DNA of 64,000 nucleotides from Saprospiraceae bacterium (GCA_019638455.1 JAHBTU010000003.1:434001-498000); one strand, 5' to 3'; positions 26,845 to 36,227 are shown, counted from the first letter of the stretch. Notes: generated from the letters alone by a model not told the origin. Numbers and translations are program-made.

Positions 26845-28293
26845 TCAAAAATTGAAATACCGTTTGGCGTTTCGGTAACAGATGTCCTCCACGATGCCAC
26901 CGAGCCAGTCTAATTCAGCGGGGAGCTCGCCATTGGCAACATCACGGCCAATAAGGTTGCACAAGATGCGACGGAAATACTCGTGGCGCGGGAATGACAA
27001 AAAACTTCGGCTATCGGTGAGCATGCCCACAAAACGGGCAAGCAGGCCGAGATTGCTCAGTGTGTTTAGTTGTTTTTCCATGCCGTCTTTTTGGTCGAGA
27101 AACCACCATGCGCTGCCCCACTGGATTTTACCGGGCACGGAGCCATCGTTGAAGTTGCCGAGCATGGTGGCAAACACTTCATTGTCGCGTGGGTTGAGGT
27201 TGTATAATATGGTTTGTGGCAGGTTGCCTTCGCGGTCGAGGCGGTCGAGGAAACGAGCCAGATGCCGTGCCTGCTCGAAGTCGCCGATGCTGTCAAAGCC
27301 AGTATCGGGGCCGAGCGATTGCATCATTCTGGCATTATTGTTCCTGAGCGCTCCCAAGTGAAATTGTTGCGTCCAGCCGCGTTGGGCATAGCCGATACCA
27401 AGATGGAACAGGATGGCTGATTGGTAAATCTCGACTTCTTTGGGCGAGATGGGTTGGTTGTCGATTTTTTTCCTGAAAATTTCGTCAGCCGCTTTGTCGG
27501 TAAACTCGGCGGCATACAGCCGTTCCAGACCGTGGTCGGAAAGCCGGCAACCAAGCGAGGCGAAAAAATCCATCCTTCGCTCAAGCGTTTCGAGCAAGTC
27601 GGAGAAGGAACGAATCTCTATCCGGGCTGTTGCGCCAAGCCGCGCAATGTATTCCCCGAAGCCATCTTTTTCGAGCAAAATCGCCCTGTCGGGGCGGAAG
27701 GTGGGGAGCAGTTTGGTGGCGGGATGTTGTTCGGCGAACATCAAATGGGCTGCGAGCTCGTCGGCGGGGTCGTCAGTGGTACACACGACTTCGACGTTCA
27801 TTTTTTTCAAAATACCGCCTGCCGACAGATTGGGGGAATAGAGGGCAGCGTTGGCTTGCTCAAAAACATTACTCGCCGAGGCAGGGCAGAGCAGCGCCTC
27901 TATGCCGAAATACCGACGCAGCTCAAGGTGCGTCCAATGGAACAACGGGTTGCGCACGGTGTAGGGCACCGTCTCTGCCCATTTTTCAAATTTTTCCCAA
28001 TCCGATGCCTTTCCGGTGATAAAATGTTCCGTCACGCCCTGTGTGCGCATCGCTCGCCACTTGTAGTGGTCGCCTTCGAGCCAGATTTCAGTGATGCTTC
28101 GGAACCGGCGGTCGTTGGCGATGTCTTCGGGCGAAAGGTGGCAATGATAATCAATGATGGGCTGCGGAGCGGCGTGTTCGTGGTATAGTTGCTCGGCGAA
28201 TTCGTTGTCCAGCAAAAAGCTATCTCCCAGAAAAGGACGAGGTGGGGCATATTCGAGCGTGCCGTTGCGTTGCGACATGGTGTGATTTTGCAT
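26845..28293 (-). CDS. uxaC: Glucuronate (uronate) isomerase
   Basis: Cytoplasmic isomerase of the amidohydrolase fold turning D-glucuronate into D-fructuronate and D-galacturonate into D-tagaturonate; 482 residues, the usual length. Landmarks: FLGDSFLLDNEFAEQLYHE, the metal-binding PIIDYHCHLSPEDIAND, WRAMRTQGVTEHFITG, FHWTHLELRRYFGIE and FDSIGDFEQARHLARFLDR. ATG codons at 28293 and 28278 are both possible starts; the first is listed. It heads a four-gene operon (uxaC, kdgK, glycerate kinase, enolase-superfamily protein). It faces the GH2 gene across a 359-bp region in which a family-A repeat has inserted. Confidence 0.95.
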   Translation of the reverse strand: MQNHTMSQRNGTLEYAPPRPFLGDSFLLDNEFAEQLYHEHAAPQPIIDYHCHLSPEDIANDRRFRSITEIWLEGDHYKWRAMRTQGVTEHFITGKASDWEKFEKWAETVPYTVRNPLFHWTHLELRRYFGIEALLCPASASNVFEQANAALYSPNLSAGGILKKMNVEVVCTTDDPADELAAHLMFAEQHPATKLLPTFRPDRAILLEKDGFGEYIARLGATARIEIRSFSDLLETLERRMDFFASLGCRLSDHGLERLYAAEFTDKAADEIFRKKIDNQPISPKEVEIYQSAILFHLGIGYAQRGWTQQFHLGALRNNNARMMQSLGPDTGFDSIGDFEQARHLARFLDRLDREGNLPQTILYNLNPRDNEVFATMLGNFNDGSVPGKIQWGSAWWFLDQKDGMEKQLNTLSNLGLLARFVGMLTDSRSFLSFPRHEYFRRILCNLIGRDVANGELPAELDWLGGIVEDICYRNAKRYFNF

Positions 28294-28342
28294 TTAGATA
28301 AAATGACGAAAATGAAATACTTTACCCTTAAAATCCGCAAGT

Positions 28343-28522
28343 TATACCCAGATTAAAGAGGATTTGAACCTGCCCTTTGGCAAGGCAGGGATTTCCTTGA
28401 TTGATTTGCATGATTTCCAAAGGATTGCGAGCACCGTTCGTTCAAAACCACCTTGTCAGAACCTGTACTCAGGGGTTTGCCCGGCCAAGTGAAGCGGACG
28501 GGGCTGATTTGCGTTGACTATA
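28343..28522 (+). repeat. Family-A small element (full length), between uxaC and GH2 genes
   Basis: A 176-bp element (28345-28520) starting TACCCAGATTAAAG and ending GCGTTGACTA, with TA on each side as target duplication. The divergent uxaC/GH2 spacer holds little else. Other copies are at 38344 (reversed), 44739, 58751 and 59276. The interior has a hairpin (CCTGCC ... GGCAGG). Sequence at 28523-28652 shows no recognisable signal. Confidence 0.85.
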
Positions 28523-28652
28523 GATGCTGTCGGGCATAGGGTTTTAAAATTGTCGCTGTTCCCCCAAAAAACATAAGTATGTGCCAACTTGACGGGTGTT
28601 TCAGGGTAAATACAGCGCCTGCCCGTCTTTCCTCCAAAAAACTAACCGCGCC

Positions 28653-30509
28653 ATGCGTCTTTTATCCGGTCTTGTCTTGGGCTGTCTCTGCCAATATGCC
28701 ATTGCTCAAAACCCTCACCTGCATAATGTGACCAACCGCCCAGCCACCCTGCTCGCGGGCAATTGGCACTACATCGTTGACCCTTACGAGACGGGCTTCC
28801 GCAACCATCGCAACTGGACACCTTACGACGAAAAGGAAGCTGCCACCACCTCCTCGGCCGCACCCTACTACACTAATCGCAAACAGGTGAATCGCTGGGA
28901 CCGCATCGAATACGACTTCGACCAATCGCCCACGCTCAATGTACCCGGCGACTGGAACCACCAGCGGCCCGAACTGCTCTACTATGAAGGCTCGATATGG
29001 TACAAAACCGATTTCAAATACAACCTGCCTGCCGGACGAAGGCTCTTGCTTCACTTCGGCGCCGCAAACTATCGCGCCGATGTCTATCTCAACGGCAAAA
29101 AGGCCGGGATGCACGAAGGCGGCTACGACCCCTTCCATTTTGACGTGACCAAGCTGGTGCAAGCAGGCGACAACTTTCTCGTCGTGCGCGTGGACAACCG
29201 CCGCGAGCGCGACCGTGTGCCGGGCATGACTACTGATTGGTGGAACTACGGCGGCATCACTCGCGACGTGTCCTTGCTCGAAGTGCCCCAGACATTTATC
29301 TCGAATTTCTTTTTGCAAGCCGACAAAGCAAAACGCGGGCGCGCCACTGGCTGGGTACAACTCGATGGCCCCCAACTGGCCCAGAAAATAACCGTTTCCA
29401 TCCCTGCGCTATCCGTCAGCCAAACCGTCGCCACCGATGCCAAAGGCCGCGCCTCACTCGATTTGGATATTTCGGCAAGCAAACGATGGTATCCCGAACG
29501 CCCCCAATTGTATGAAGTCGTTTTCAAGGCAGAAACCGACCAGACAAGCGACCGCATCGGCTTCCGTACCATAGAAACCAAAGGAAAAGACCTGATTTTG
29601 AACGGAAAGCCAATTTTTCTGCGTGGCATTTGTATGCACGAGGAAGTGCCGACCCGCATGGCTCGCGCCTTCTCCCGCGAAGATGCTCAACTGCTCCTCG
29701 GCTGGGCCAAGGAACTCAACTGCAACTTCGTGCGCTTGGCGCATTACCCACACAACGAACATACCGTGCGCCTTGCCGATGAAATAGGACTGCTTGTGTG
29801 GGACGAGGTGCCGGTCTATTGGGGCATCAACTACGAAAACTCCGCTACCTACGCGCAAGCTGAAAGCCAAATACGCGCCATGGTGGAAAGGGATAAAAAC
29901 CGCGCGTCAGTCATCGTGTGGTCAGTTGCCAATGAAACACCCCGCGAAGACCCTCAACGACTCGTATTTCTGAACAATATGGCGGCTGCGGTGCGCCAGA
30001 TTGACAATACGCGCCTCCTGAGCGCCGCCTTGGACCGCACCGAGGACAAAGCGACCAACCACATACGCATCACCGACCCATTCGCGGCCACCTCCGATGT
30101 GGTAAGCACCAATGAGTACCTCGGCTGGTATGGCTCCACACCCGACCGTTGTCGCGTCGTGACGTGGAACCTCGCAGAACACGACAAACCATTTTTGGTC
30201 AGCGAGTTTGGCGCAGATGCGCTGTTCAATCACCGAGGCGATAGCCTGACCATCTGGACAGAAGACTATCAAGAATGGCTTTATCGCGAGCAAATCGAGA
30301 TGCTAAAAAAAATACCCTCATGGCGCGGCGTGACACCTTGGATTTTAGCCGATTTCAGGGCACCTCGGCGCAACCTTCCGGGTATTCAGGATGGCTGGAA
30401 CCGCAAGGGCCTCATATCGAACAATGGGTACAAAAAACGGGCTTGGTATGTCTTAAAGGCGTTTTACGATGAATTGGAACAACAATGGGCGTACGAAATT
30501 GAAGATTAG
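28653..30509 (+). CDS. Glycoside hydrolase family 2, beta-glucuronidase-like
   Basis: 618 residues from the ATG at 28653, which begins a signal peptide (MRLLSGLVLGCLCQYAIAQ). Jelly-roll sugar-binding domain (SIWYKTDFKYNLPAGRRL), immunoglobulin-like domain, then a TIM barrel with FVRLAHYPHNEHTVRLAD. The acid/base Glu is in SVANETPRED and the nucleophile Glu in LVSEFGADAL. The length fits short GH2 beta-glucuronidases better than beta-galactosidases of about 1000 residues. Release of glucuronic acid would feed uxaC directly. It is divergent from the uxaC operon. Confidence 0.85.
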   Translation: MRLLSGLVLGCLCQYAIAQNPHLHNVTNRPATLLAGNWHYIVDPYETGFRNHRNWTPYDEKEAATTSSAAPYYTNRKQVNRWDRIEYDFDQSPTLNVPGDWNHQRPELLYYEGSIWYKTDFKYNLPAGRRLLLHFGAANYRADVYLNGKKAGMHEGGYDPFHFDVTKLVQAGDNFLVVRVDNRRERDRVPGMTTDWWNYGGITRDVSLLEVPQTFISNFFLQADKAKRGRATGWVQLDGPQLAQKITVSIPALSVSQTVATDAKGRASLDLDISASKRWYPERPQLYEVVFKAETDQTSDRIGFRTIETKGKDLILNGKPIFLRGICMHEEVPTRMARAFSREDAQLLLGWAKELNCNFVRLAHYPHNEHTVRLADEIGLLVWDEVPVYWGINYENSATYAQAESQIRAMVERDKNRASVIVWSVANETPREDPQRLVFLNNMAAAVRQIDNTRLLSAALDRTEDKATNHIRITDPFAATSDVVSTNEYLGWYGSTPDRCRVVTWNLAEHDKPFLVSEFGADALFNHRGDSLTIWTEDYQEWLYREQIEMLKKIPSWRGVTPWILADFRAPRRNLPGIQDGWNRKGLISNNGYKKRAWYVLKAFYDELEQQWAYEIED

Positions 30510-30555
30510 GCACCCCCCCAGCCAAACTATTTCGCGAATAGGGTACCCTGACAAA

Positions 30556-31278
30556 CTACCCGGCCCTTCCCAATCTCCCCATCACATATTCCTTGTGGCT
30601 CCGCCCAATCGGCAGCACGCGCCCGGCGATTTCGACCTCTGCGGCGGAGAAGGACTCGATTTTGTCAACCGCCACCAAAAACGACCGATGGATGCGCAAG
30701 AAATGGTGGGGGCGCATCAGGTCTTCCAGCTCTCCGAGTTGATAATGCGTGTTGTAAGCCCGTGCTTTGGTCACGATGCTCACCGAATCCTTCAAACTTT
30801 CGATGAACAGGATTTCGTCCAAATAGATTTTTACCGCGCGCTTGCTCACGGTGAAAAAATAGTAAGGTCGCAAGGAGTGTGCGGGCTTGGAGTGCGCCTG
30901 CACATCGGCAGGGGCGCGGTGGGGGAGCAGCAGTTTGTTGGCCGCCTTGGTGAATCGAGAAAACTCTATGGGCTTCAGCAGATAGTCCACCACTTGCAAA
31001 TCGAAGCCCTGCACCGCAAATTCATGGTAGGCAGACGTGATGATGACTTTCGGCGGGTGAAGCAGCGTTTTCAAAAAATCCAAACCGCTGAGCTTGGGCA
31101 GGTTGATGTCGAGGAACACCACATCCACCGGATGCGCGCGCACCACTTCGAGTGCTTCGATGGCATCGTCGCAGACGTGTGTGAGCCGCAGAAAAGGTGT
31201 CTGGGCAATATATTCGGAAAGGATTTCGGAAGCCAGAGGTTCGTCCTCCACGATGATGCAGCGCAATGAGTCGTTCAT
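30556..31278 (-). CDS. LytTR-family response regulator
   Basis: 240 residues from the ATG at 31278 (MNDSLRCIIVEDEPLAS). The receiver domain has the acidic pair VEDE, the phospho-acceptor Asp in VVFLDINLPKLSG and the conserved Lys in YLLKPIE. A LytTR DNA-binding domain follows (about 130-240, FFTVSKRAVKIYLDEILFIE, FLRIHRSFLVAVDKI). In Bacteroidota such regulators usually sit beside a LytS-like histidine kinase, but none is present here, so it is an orphan. Its end faces the GH2 gene end across about 46 bp. Confidence 0.92.
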   Translation of the reverse strand: MNDSLRCIIVEDEPLASEILSEYIAQTPFLRLTHVCDDAIEALEVVRAHPVDVVFLDINLPKLSGLDFLKTLLHPPKVIITSAYHEFAVQGFDLQVVDYLLKPIEFSRFTKAANKLLLPHRAPADVQAHSKPAHSLRPYYFFTVSKRAVKIYLDEILFIESLKDSVSIVTKARAYNTHYQLGELEDLMRPHHFLRIHRSFLVAVDKIESFSAAEVEIAGRVLPIGRSHKEYVMGRLGRAG

Positions 31279-31449
31279 AGCCGTCAATGGTTGGTAGTTA
31301 TTTGAAGTTTGCCTTACGCGAAACATACGGCGAATTAAGAGTTGAAAACTTTTGGCGTTTGATATTCAATCTTTTATTCGGGCGGCAATTTGAAATCACC
31401 GCCTGAATGACGCACCCCTAATTTCAACCCTTAGTCCGCATTAAACGCC

Positions 31450-31498
31450 AAAAAAGAAAACCGGAGCGAATGCCAAGTTGCATCGCGCCGGTTTTTTT
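31450..31498 (-). terminator. Terminator after kbl
   Basis: Stem AAAACCGG (31457-31464) with CCGGTTTT (31488-31495), extended inward by GCGA/TCGC. A/T runs flank both sides, so it can end transcripts in either direction; read on the minus strand it ends kbl, 43 bp after the stop. Confidence 0.8.
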
Positions 31499-31540
31499 AT
31501 TTCAAAAATAGCCGTTTCGCTCCCAAATACGGCCAAACGA

Positions 31541-32737
31541 CTATTTCAGAACCCCCAACGACTTGCCTACCTTGGTGAATGCGGCCACGGCCTTTTCCAA
31601 ATGCTCCGGCTCGTGCGCGGCGGATAGTTGCACCCGGATACGGGCCTTGCCTTGCGGCACCACCGGGTAGAAAAAGCCTATGACGTAGATGCCTTCGTCC
31701 AGCAGTTTTTTGGCAAATTGTTGCGCCAGCGGCGCTTCATAGAGCATCACAGGTGTGATGGGGTGCTCGCCCGGCACAATGTCGAACCCCGCAGCGGTCA
31801 TTGCTTTGCGGAACCACTTCGTGTTGGCCTCCAACTTGTCGCGAAGTGCCGTGGAGCCGCTTAGCAATTCCATCACCTTGATGCTGCCTCCAACGATGGA
31901 TGGCGCTACGGTGTTGGAGAACAGATAGGGCCGAGAGCGCTGGCGCAGGATTTCCACAATTTCCTTCTTGGCTGAGGTGAAGCCGCCGCTCGCGCCGCCG
32001 AGTGCCTTGCCCAGTGTGCCGGTGATGATGTCAATGCGGCTCATCACGTTGCGGTATTCGTGGGTGCCGCGCCCGGTTTTGCCCAAAAAGCCCGTCGCGT
32101 GGCACTCGTCTATGCCCACCATCGCGTCGTATCGCTCCGCCAAGTCACAAATTTTGTCCAATTGCGCGATGGTGCCGTCCATCGAAAAAGCGCCATCGGT
32201 GAAGATGAGTATGCGGCGGGCGTTGGCAGCCTTGGCATCTTTCAGGCAATCCTCCAAAGCGTTCATGTCGTTGTGCTTGTACCGAAAACGCTTGGCCTTG
32301 CACAACCGGATGCCATCAATGATGGAAGCGTGGTTGAGCTCGTCGCTGATGACCGCATCTTCCTCGCCCAAGAGCGGCTCGAAGAGGCCGCCATTGGCAT
32401 CGAAAGCAGCGGCGTAGAGGATGGTGTCTTCCATGCCGAGAAAATCGGCAAGGCGTTGCTCCAGCTCTTTGTGAATGTCCTGTGTGCCGCAAATGAAACG
32501 GACGGAGGAAAGCCCATAGCCATGTGTGCGTATGGCTTCGATGGCTGCTTCGATGACCGCTGGATGACTGCTTAGGCCGAGGTAGTTGTTCGCACAAAAA
32601 TTCAAGACGTGATGCTGTGCGGTGGTGTCAATGACCGGGCCTTGCGGCGATGTGATGATGCGTTCTTCCTTGTAAAGCCCTGCTTCGCGGATGCTTTGTA
32701 TTTCGCGCTCGAGGGCAGGTTCGACGGTGGTGAACAT
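31541..32737 (-). CDS. kbl: Glycine C-acetyltransferase (2-amino-3-ketobutyrate CoA ligase)
   Basis: PLP enzyme of the alpha-oxoamine synthase family that splits 2-amino-3-ketobutyrate with CoA into glycine and acetyl-CoA in threonine breakdown; 398 residues, the exact family size. Motifs: FCANNYLGLSSHP, GYGLSSVRFICGTQ, DELNHASIIDGIRL, MVGIDECHATGFLG and the PLP-lysine segment TGTLGKALGGASGG. No threonine dehydrogenase (tdh) is adjacent. Related enzymes (serine palmitoyltransferase, KAPA synthase) are less likely given the IDECHATGF wording. Confidence 0.93.
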   Translation of the reverse strand: MFTTVEPALEREIQSIREAGLYKEERIITSPQGPVIDTTAQHHVLNFCANNYLGLSSHPAVIEAAIEAIRTHGYGLSSVRFICGTQDIHKELEQRLADFLGMEDTILYAAAFDANGGLFEPLLGEEDAVISDELNHASIIDGIRLCKAKRFRYKHNDMNALEDCLKDAKAANARRILIFTDGAFSMDGTIAQLDKICDLAERYDAMVGIDECHATGFLGKTGRGTHEYRNVMSRIDIITGTLGKALGGASGGFTSAKKEIVEILRQRSRPYLFSNTVAPSIVGGSIKVMELLSGSTALRDKLEANTKWFRKAMTAAGFDIVPGEHPITPVMLYEAPLAQQFAKKLLDEGIYVIGFFYPVVPQGKARIRVQLSAAHEPEHLEKAVAAFTKVGKSLGVLK

Positions 32738-32803
32738 GGTTGCTATCGGTTGTTTTTTTCAAATAAAAAATGTAAAAACTTAGGCAGGACAGCAGACATT
32801 GAA

Positions 32804-32899
32804 TTTTTGACAGGATTTACAAGACTTACAGGATTTACAGGATAGATGGAGTGGATTCGCCGCCAAAAATCCTGTAAGTCTTGTAAATCCTGTCAAAAA
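32804..32899. repeat. Perfect 33-bp inverted repeat (long hairpin)
   Basis: The arms 32804-32836 and 32867-32899 are exact reverse complements, built from the words GACAGGATTTACAAG and ACTTACAGGATTT; the loop is 30 nt. The last copy of the word is followed by another CCTGTAAGCCTGTC. It lies between the divergent kbl and ribBA genes. A weaker relative with the same words is at 43844-43909. Confidence 0.9.
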
Positions 32900-33105
32900 C
32901 CTGTAAGCCTGTCAACCGAGTCTTATGCGCTTGGGGCTGCCTGAGTTTTTACTTAAAAAATTCAAAATGGCGAGCAAAGGTAGGGTGGGAGAGGCATGTA
33001 TTTTTGAAAAAAAGAAGGCGGAGCGGCTTTTCAATTTTTCAACTAACATCAAAAATTGCCAAATCAAATTTTTCATCCGCGCAACATTTACCCGCCCAAC
33101 AGAAT

Positions 33106-33113
33106 TATCTTTG
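33106..33113 (+). promoter_or_regulatory. Putative ribBA -7 element
   Basis: TATCTTTG matches the Bacteroidota -7 consensus TAnnTTTG and lies 63 bp before the ribBA ATG. No clear -33 element is seen. Confidence 0.4.
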
Positions 33114-33176
33114 TCGCTGAAAATGTGTTGCGACAGGAAACGGCTCCGAAACCCACGTTTTCTCTCCTTTGTAGCT

Positions 33177-34307
33177 ATGAACAGCACTTTCCAACTTAGC
33201 ACCATCGAAGAAGCCATCGCCGACATCCGGGCGGGAAAAGTCATCATCGTGGTGGACGACGAAGACCGCGAAAACGAGGGCGACTTTATCTGCGCCGCCG
33301 AAACCGTGACTCCCGACCTCATCAACTTCATGGCCACGCACGGGCGCGGCCTCATTTGCACACCCATCGAAGAAAAACGCGCCGACGAGCTTGGCCTCGA
33401 CCTCATGGTGAACGCCAACACAGCCCTGCACGAGACGGCTTTCACGGTGTCCATTGACCTGATTGGGCATGGCTGCTCCACCGGCATCAGCGCCTACGAC
33501 CGCGCCACGGGCATCCGTTGGCTCACCAACCCCGCAGCCAAGCCCAGCGATTTTGCTCGCCCCGGCCATATTTTCCCTCTGCGGGCCAAATCGGGGGGCG
33601 TGTTGCGCCGCACAGGGCACACGGAGGCCGCCGTGGATTTGGCACGGCTGGCTGGGCTATACCCGGCGGGAGTGTTGGTGGAAATACTGAACCCCGACGG
33701 CTCCATGGCGCGTTTGCCCCAGTTGGTGGAGGTGGCAAAGCAGCACAACCTCAAAATCATTTCCATTGACGACCTCGTGGCTTATCGGATGCGCACGGAG
33801 CGTTTGGTGCGGCGCGAGTTCGAGACCCGCATGAAGACGATTTATGGGGAGTTCGACGCGGTGGTTTTCACGGACGTGTCGAGCGGCGACACGCACTTGG
33901 TGCTGCAAAAAGGCGAGTGGACAGTGGATGAGCCAGTGCTGGTGCGTGTCCATTCATGGTCGGAGACAGGGGGCATCCTTGGCAATCTATTGGCCGACTA
34001 TGGCGCTCAGATTCAGCATGCGCTGCAAATAATCGAAAAAGAGGGCAAGGGGGCTTTTGTCTATTTGAGGCAGGCAGACAAGGCTGATTTGTTGGCGCGG
34101 CTTCGGGTTTACAAGCAACTGATGGACGATGGCGAGCCGGAAAAATTCGAGCTTCACACGAGCATGGGCAAAAAGGATTTCGGGGTGGGCGCTCAAATCC
34201 TACGCGACTTGAACGTGTCCAAAATTCGCCTGCTGACCAATCACCCCCGCCCCCGCACCGGATTTATCGGATATGGGTTGGAAATTGTGGAAAACATACA
34301 GTTGTAG
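33177..34307 (+). CDS. ribBA: RibBA: DHBP synthase with degenerate GTP cyclohydrolase II domain
   Basis: 376 residues from the ATG at 33177, chosen because FQLSTIEEAIADIRAGK is the normal start; the frame is open 84 codons further upstream but that part is low-complexity. Residues 1-200 are 3,4-dihydroxy-2-butanone-4-phosphate synthase (riboflavin pathway) with the acidic loop VVDDEDRENEGDF and RRTGHTEAAVDLARLAG. The second domain resembles GTP cyclohydrolase II in overall layout, but its zinc site is gone: where active enzymes have two or three Cys after VHSE, this protein reads VHSWSETGGILGNLLADYG without any Cys. The first activity should be intact and the second probably is not. Confidence 0.9.
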   Translation: MNSTFQLSTIEEAIADIRAGKVIIVVDDEDRENEGDFICAAETVTPDLINFMATHGRGLICTPIEEKRADELGLDLMVNANTALHETAFTVSIDLIGHGCSTGISAYDRATGIRWLTNPAAKPSDFARPGHIFPLRAKSGGVLRRTGHTEAAVDLARLAGLYPAGVLVEILNPDGSMARLPQLVEVAKQHNLKIISIDDLVAYRMRTERLVRREFETRMKTIYGEFDAVVFTDVSSGDTHLVLQKGEWTVDEPVLVRVHSWSETGGILGNLLADYGAQIQHALQIIEKEGKGAFVYLRQADKADLLARLRVYKQLMDDGEPEKFELHTSMGKKDFGVGAQILRDLNVSKIRLLTNHPRPRTGFIGYGLEIVENIQL

Positions 34308-34316
34308 GAGCGCATT

Positions 34317-36227
34317 TCAAATTGCCCACCTCAACCGCCCTTTCTCGTCCCGCACCAATCGCCCTTCGTCAAGCAGGTAGTCCACCACTTGCGCCACGGT
34401 CGCATGGCGCTTCATGGCGAACGCTTGGAGGATTTCCTCAAAGGGGAGCGGCTCGTGAGTGAGCACATGTCGAATTTTTCGTTCGTAGGCTTCAAATATG
34501 TTTTCGCTGACCTCACTTTTGTTCCTGCCCGTGCACACATCGCAAATGCCGCAGGGTTTGCTGTCTTTTTCGGCAAAATAGGCGAGCAACTGCTGGCTGC
34601 GGCATCGGCGCGTCTCGGCGTAGCGGATGGCTTGTTCCACCCGTTCCGCGGCGCGTTGTTTCCGAAAGTTGAATTTGGCGAGGTCAATCGTTAGGTTCTC
34701 CGCAGCCACGCGCTCGCGGGTAAAGATGAGTTGGGGCTTGTCTTTGCGCGGCTCATAAATCAGATAATTCTCTTGTTCGGCTTTTTGCAGCACCTGTCGA
34801 ACGGTGTCGGGCGGCACTTTGGCATATTTGGCCATGAAGGTCTCGCTGATGTCGGTGAACTGCGTATTGATGCCGGGATAGGCGCGAAGCAGCACTTTTA
34901 TGACCGAGTCGCCGTGTTTGCTTCGCAACTGATAATCGTAAATCGCTTCGCGCGAGGCCGTCACCAACACACGGGCGGGAGTGCCCGTCGCATCGCTCAG
35001 CGCAATCCAACCCTCTTGTTCGATGAGGCGCAACGCGGCATGAGTGGGGGCTTGGTCGAGTTGATAAGCCGCGCAAAAAATCTGCAAATCGAAATCAAAC
35101 GACTCGCCCGCGCCGGCCCCAATCGCCAACTGCGTGTAGCTGCCCAATGCCTGATACACCCGCCGCACCTCCTCCATCGGCGGAAAAGCGGCTTGCAAAT
35201 GATGGCGAAGGCTATCGGCATCTATGGATTCGTAGAGCAAGACCGCATACGATTTCAAGCCATCGCGCCCGCCGCGCCCCGCCTCTTGAAAGTAGGCTTC
35301 CAGGCTGTCGGGCAGGCTCAAATGAACGACTACTCGCACATCGGGTTTGTCAATGCCCATGCCGAAGGCATTGGTGCAGACGATGATGCGCGTCTTGCCC
35401 GCTATCCAAGCCTCTTGGCGGGCGTTGCGTTCTTCCGAAGTCAGGCCAGCGTGATAAAAGTCGGCGCTGAAGCCGTTGTCTGTCAGCATTTTGGCGATTT
35501 CCTTCGTCTCGCCTCGGCTTCGCACATACACAATGCCAGTGCCCGGCACGTTGCGCAGGATGTCGAGCAGTTTTTCCCGCTTTTTGCTTTCGTACAACAC
35601 GGAGTAAGACAAATTGGAGCGGACAAAACTTTGCCTAAAAACATTCTTTTCCCGAAAGGCTAATTTTTCCTGAATTTCCTCCAACACTTCGGAAGTCGCC
35701 GTCGCGGTGAGCGCAAGCACAGGAACGTTGGGCAACAAAGGGCGCAAATCGGCAATCTGCAAGTAAGGCGGGCGAAAGTCATAGCCCCATTGGCTGATGC
35801 AGTGTGCCTCGTCCACTGCCAGGAGGTTGACGTTCATGCGCTGGATGCGGGCGAGGGCGAGGTCGGTTTTTAGTCGTTCGGGGCTGAGGTATAGGAGTTT
35901 GTACGCGCCGTTGCAAGCATTTTCAAAAATGATATCAATCTCGCGGCTGCTCATGCCCGAAAAAATCGCCGCCGAAGGCACCCCCCGTTTCTGAAGGTTG
36001 TGCACTTGGTCTTTCATCAAGGCAATGAGCGGCGACACGACGAGGCAAATCCCCTCTTTGCACAGGGCTGGCACTTGATAACAAATTGATTTTCCCCCAC
36101 CTGTGGGCAGCAGCGCCAGCGTGTCGCGCCCGGTCAAAGCCGAGCGGATAATGTCTTCCTGCAATGGGCGGAAGGCCGGGTAGCCCCAGTATTGTTGAAG
36201 GATGGAAAGCGGCTCCTGATGCACGCG
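34317..36227 (-). CDS. recQ: ATP-dependent DNA helicase RecQ
   Basis: 636 residues. Walker A TGGGKSICYQ, the DEAH box in LLAVDEAHCISQWGYDFRP, motif VI in QEAGRGGRDG, and the RQC zinc-binding Cys set in RRCRSQQLLAY and PCGICDVCTG. It unwinds DNA in recombination and fork repair. No HRDC domain follows the winged helix, making it a short form common in Bacteroidota. The start is uncertain: GTG at 36227 gives VHQEPLSILQQYWG, while the frame extends to a TTG at 36245. The TTG overlaps TATTTTTG (36243-36250, minus strand), an exact -7 element match, so the later start is preferred. It converges on ribBA with a 9-bp gap. Confidence 0.9.
   Translation of the reverse strand, partial: RVHQEPLSILQQYWGYPAFRPLQEDIIRSALTGRDTLALLPTGGGKSICYQVPALCKEGICLVVSPLIALMKDQVHNLQKRGVPSAAIFSGMSSREIDIIFENACNGAYKLLYLSPERLKTDLALARIQRMNVNLLAVDEAHCISQWGYDFRPPYLQIADLRPLLPNVPVLALTATATSEVLEEIQEKLAFREKNVFRQSFVRSNLSYSVLYESKKREKLLDILRNVPGTGIVYVRSRGETKEIAKMLTDNGFSADFYHAGLTSEERNARQEAWIAGKTRIIVCTNAFGMGIDKPDVRVVVHLSLPDSLEAYFQEAGRGGRDGLKSYAVLLYESIDADSLRHHLQAAFPPMEEVRRVYQALGSYTQLAIGAGAGESFDFDLQIFCAAYQLDQAPTHAALRLIEQEGWIALSDATGTPARVLVTASREAIYDYQLRSKHGDSVIKVLLRAYPGINTQFTDISETFMAKYAKVPPDTVRQVLQKAEQENYLIYEPRKDKPQLIFTRERVAAENLTIDLAKFNFRKQRAAERVEQAIRYAETRRCRSQQLLAYFAEKDSKPCGICDVCTGRNKSEVSENIFEAYERKIRHVLTHEPLPFEEILQAFAMKRHATVAQVVDYLLDEGRLVRDEKGRLRWAI

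Noticed and set aside
32925..33176. N-terminal extension of RibBA in the same frame.
   Set aside because: The extra 84 residues are low-complexity, overlap the probable promoter and lie before the normal family start.
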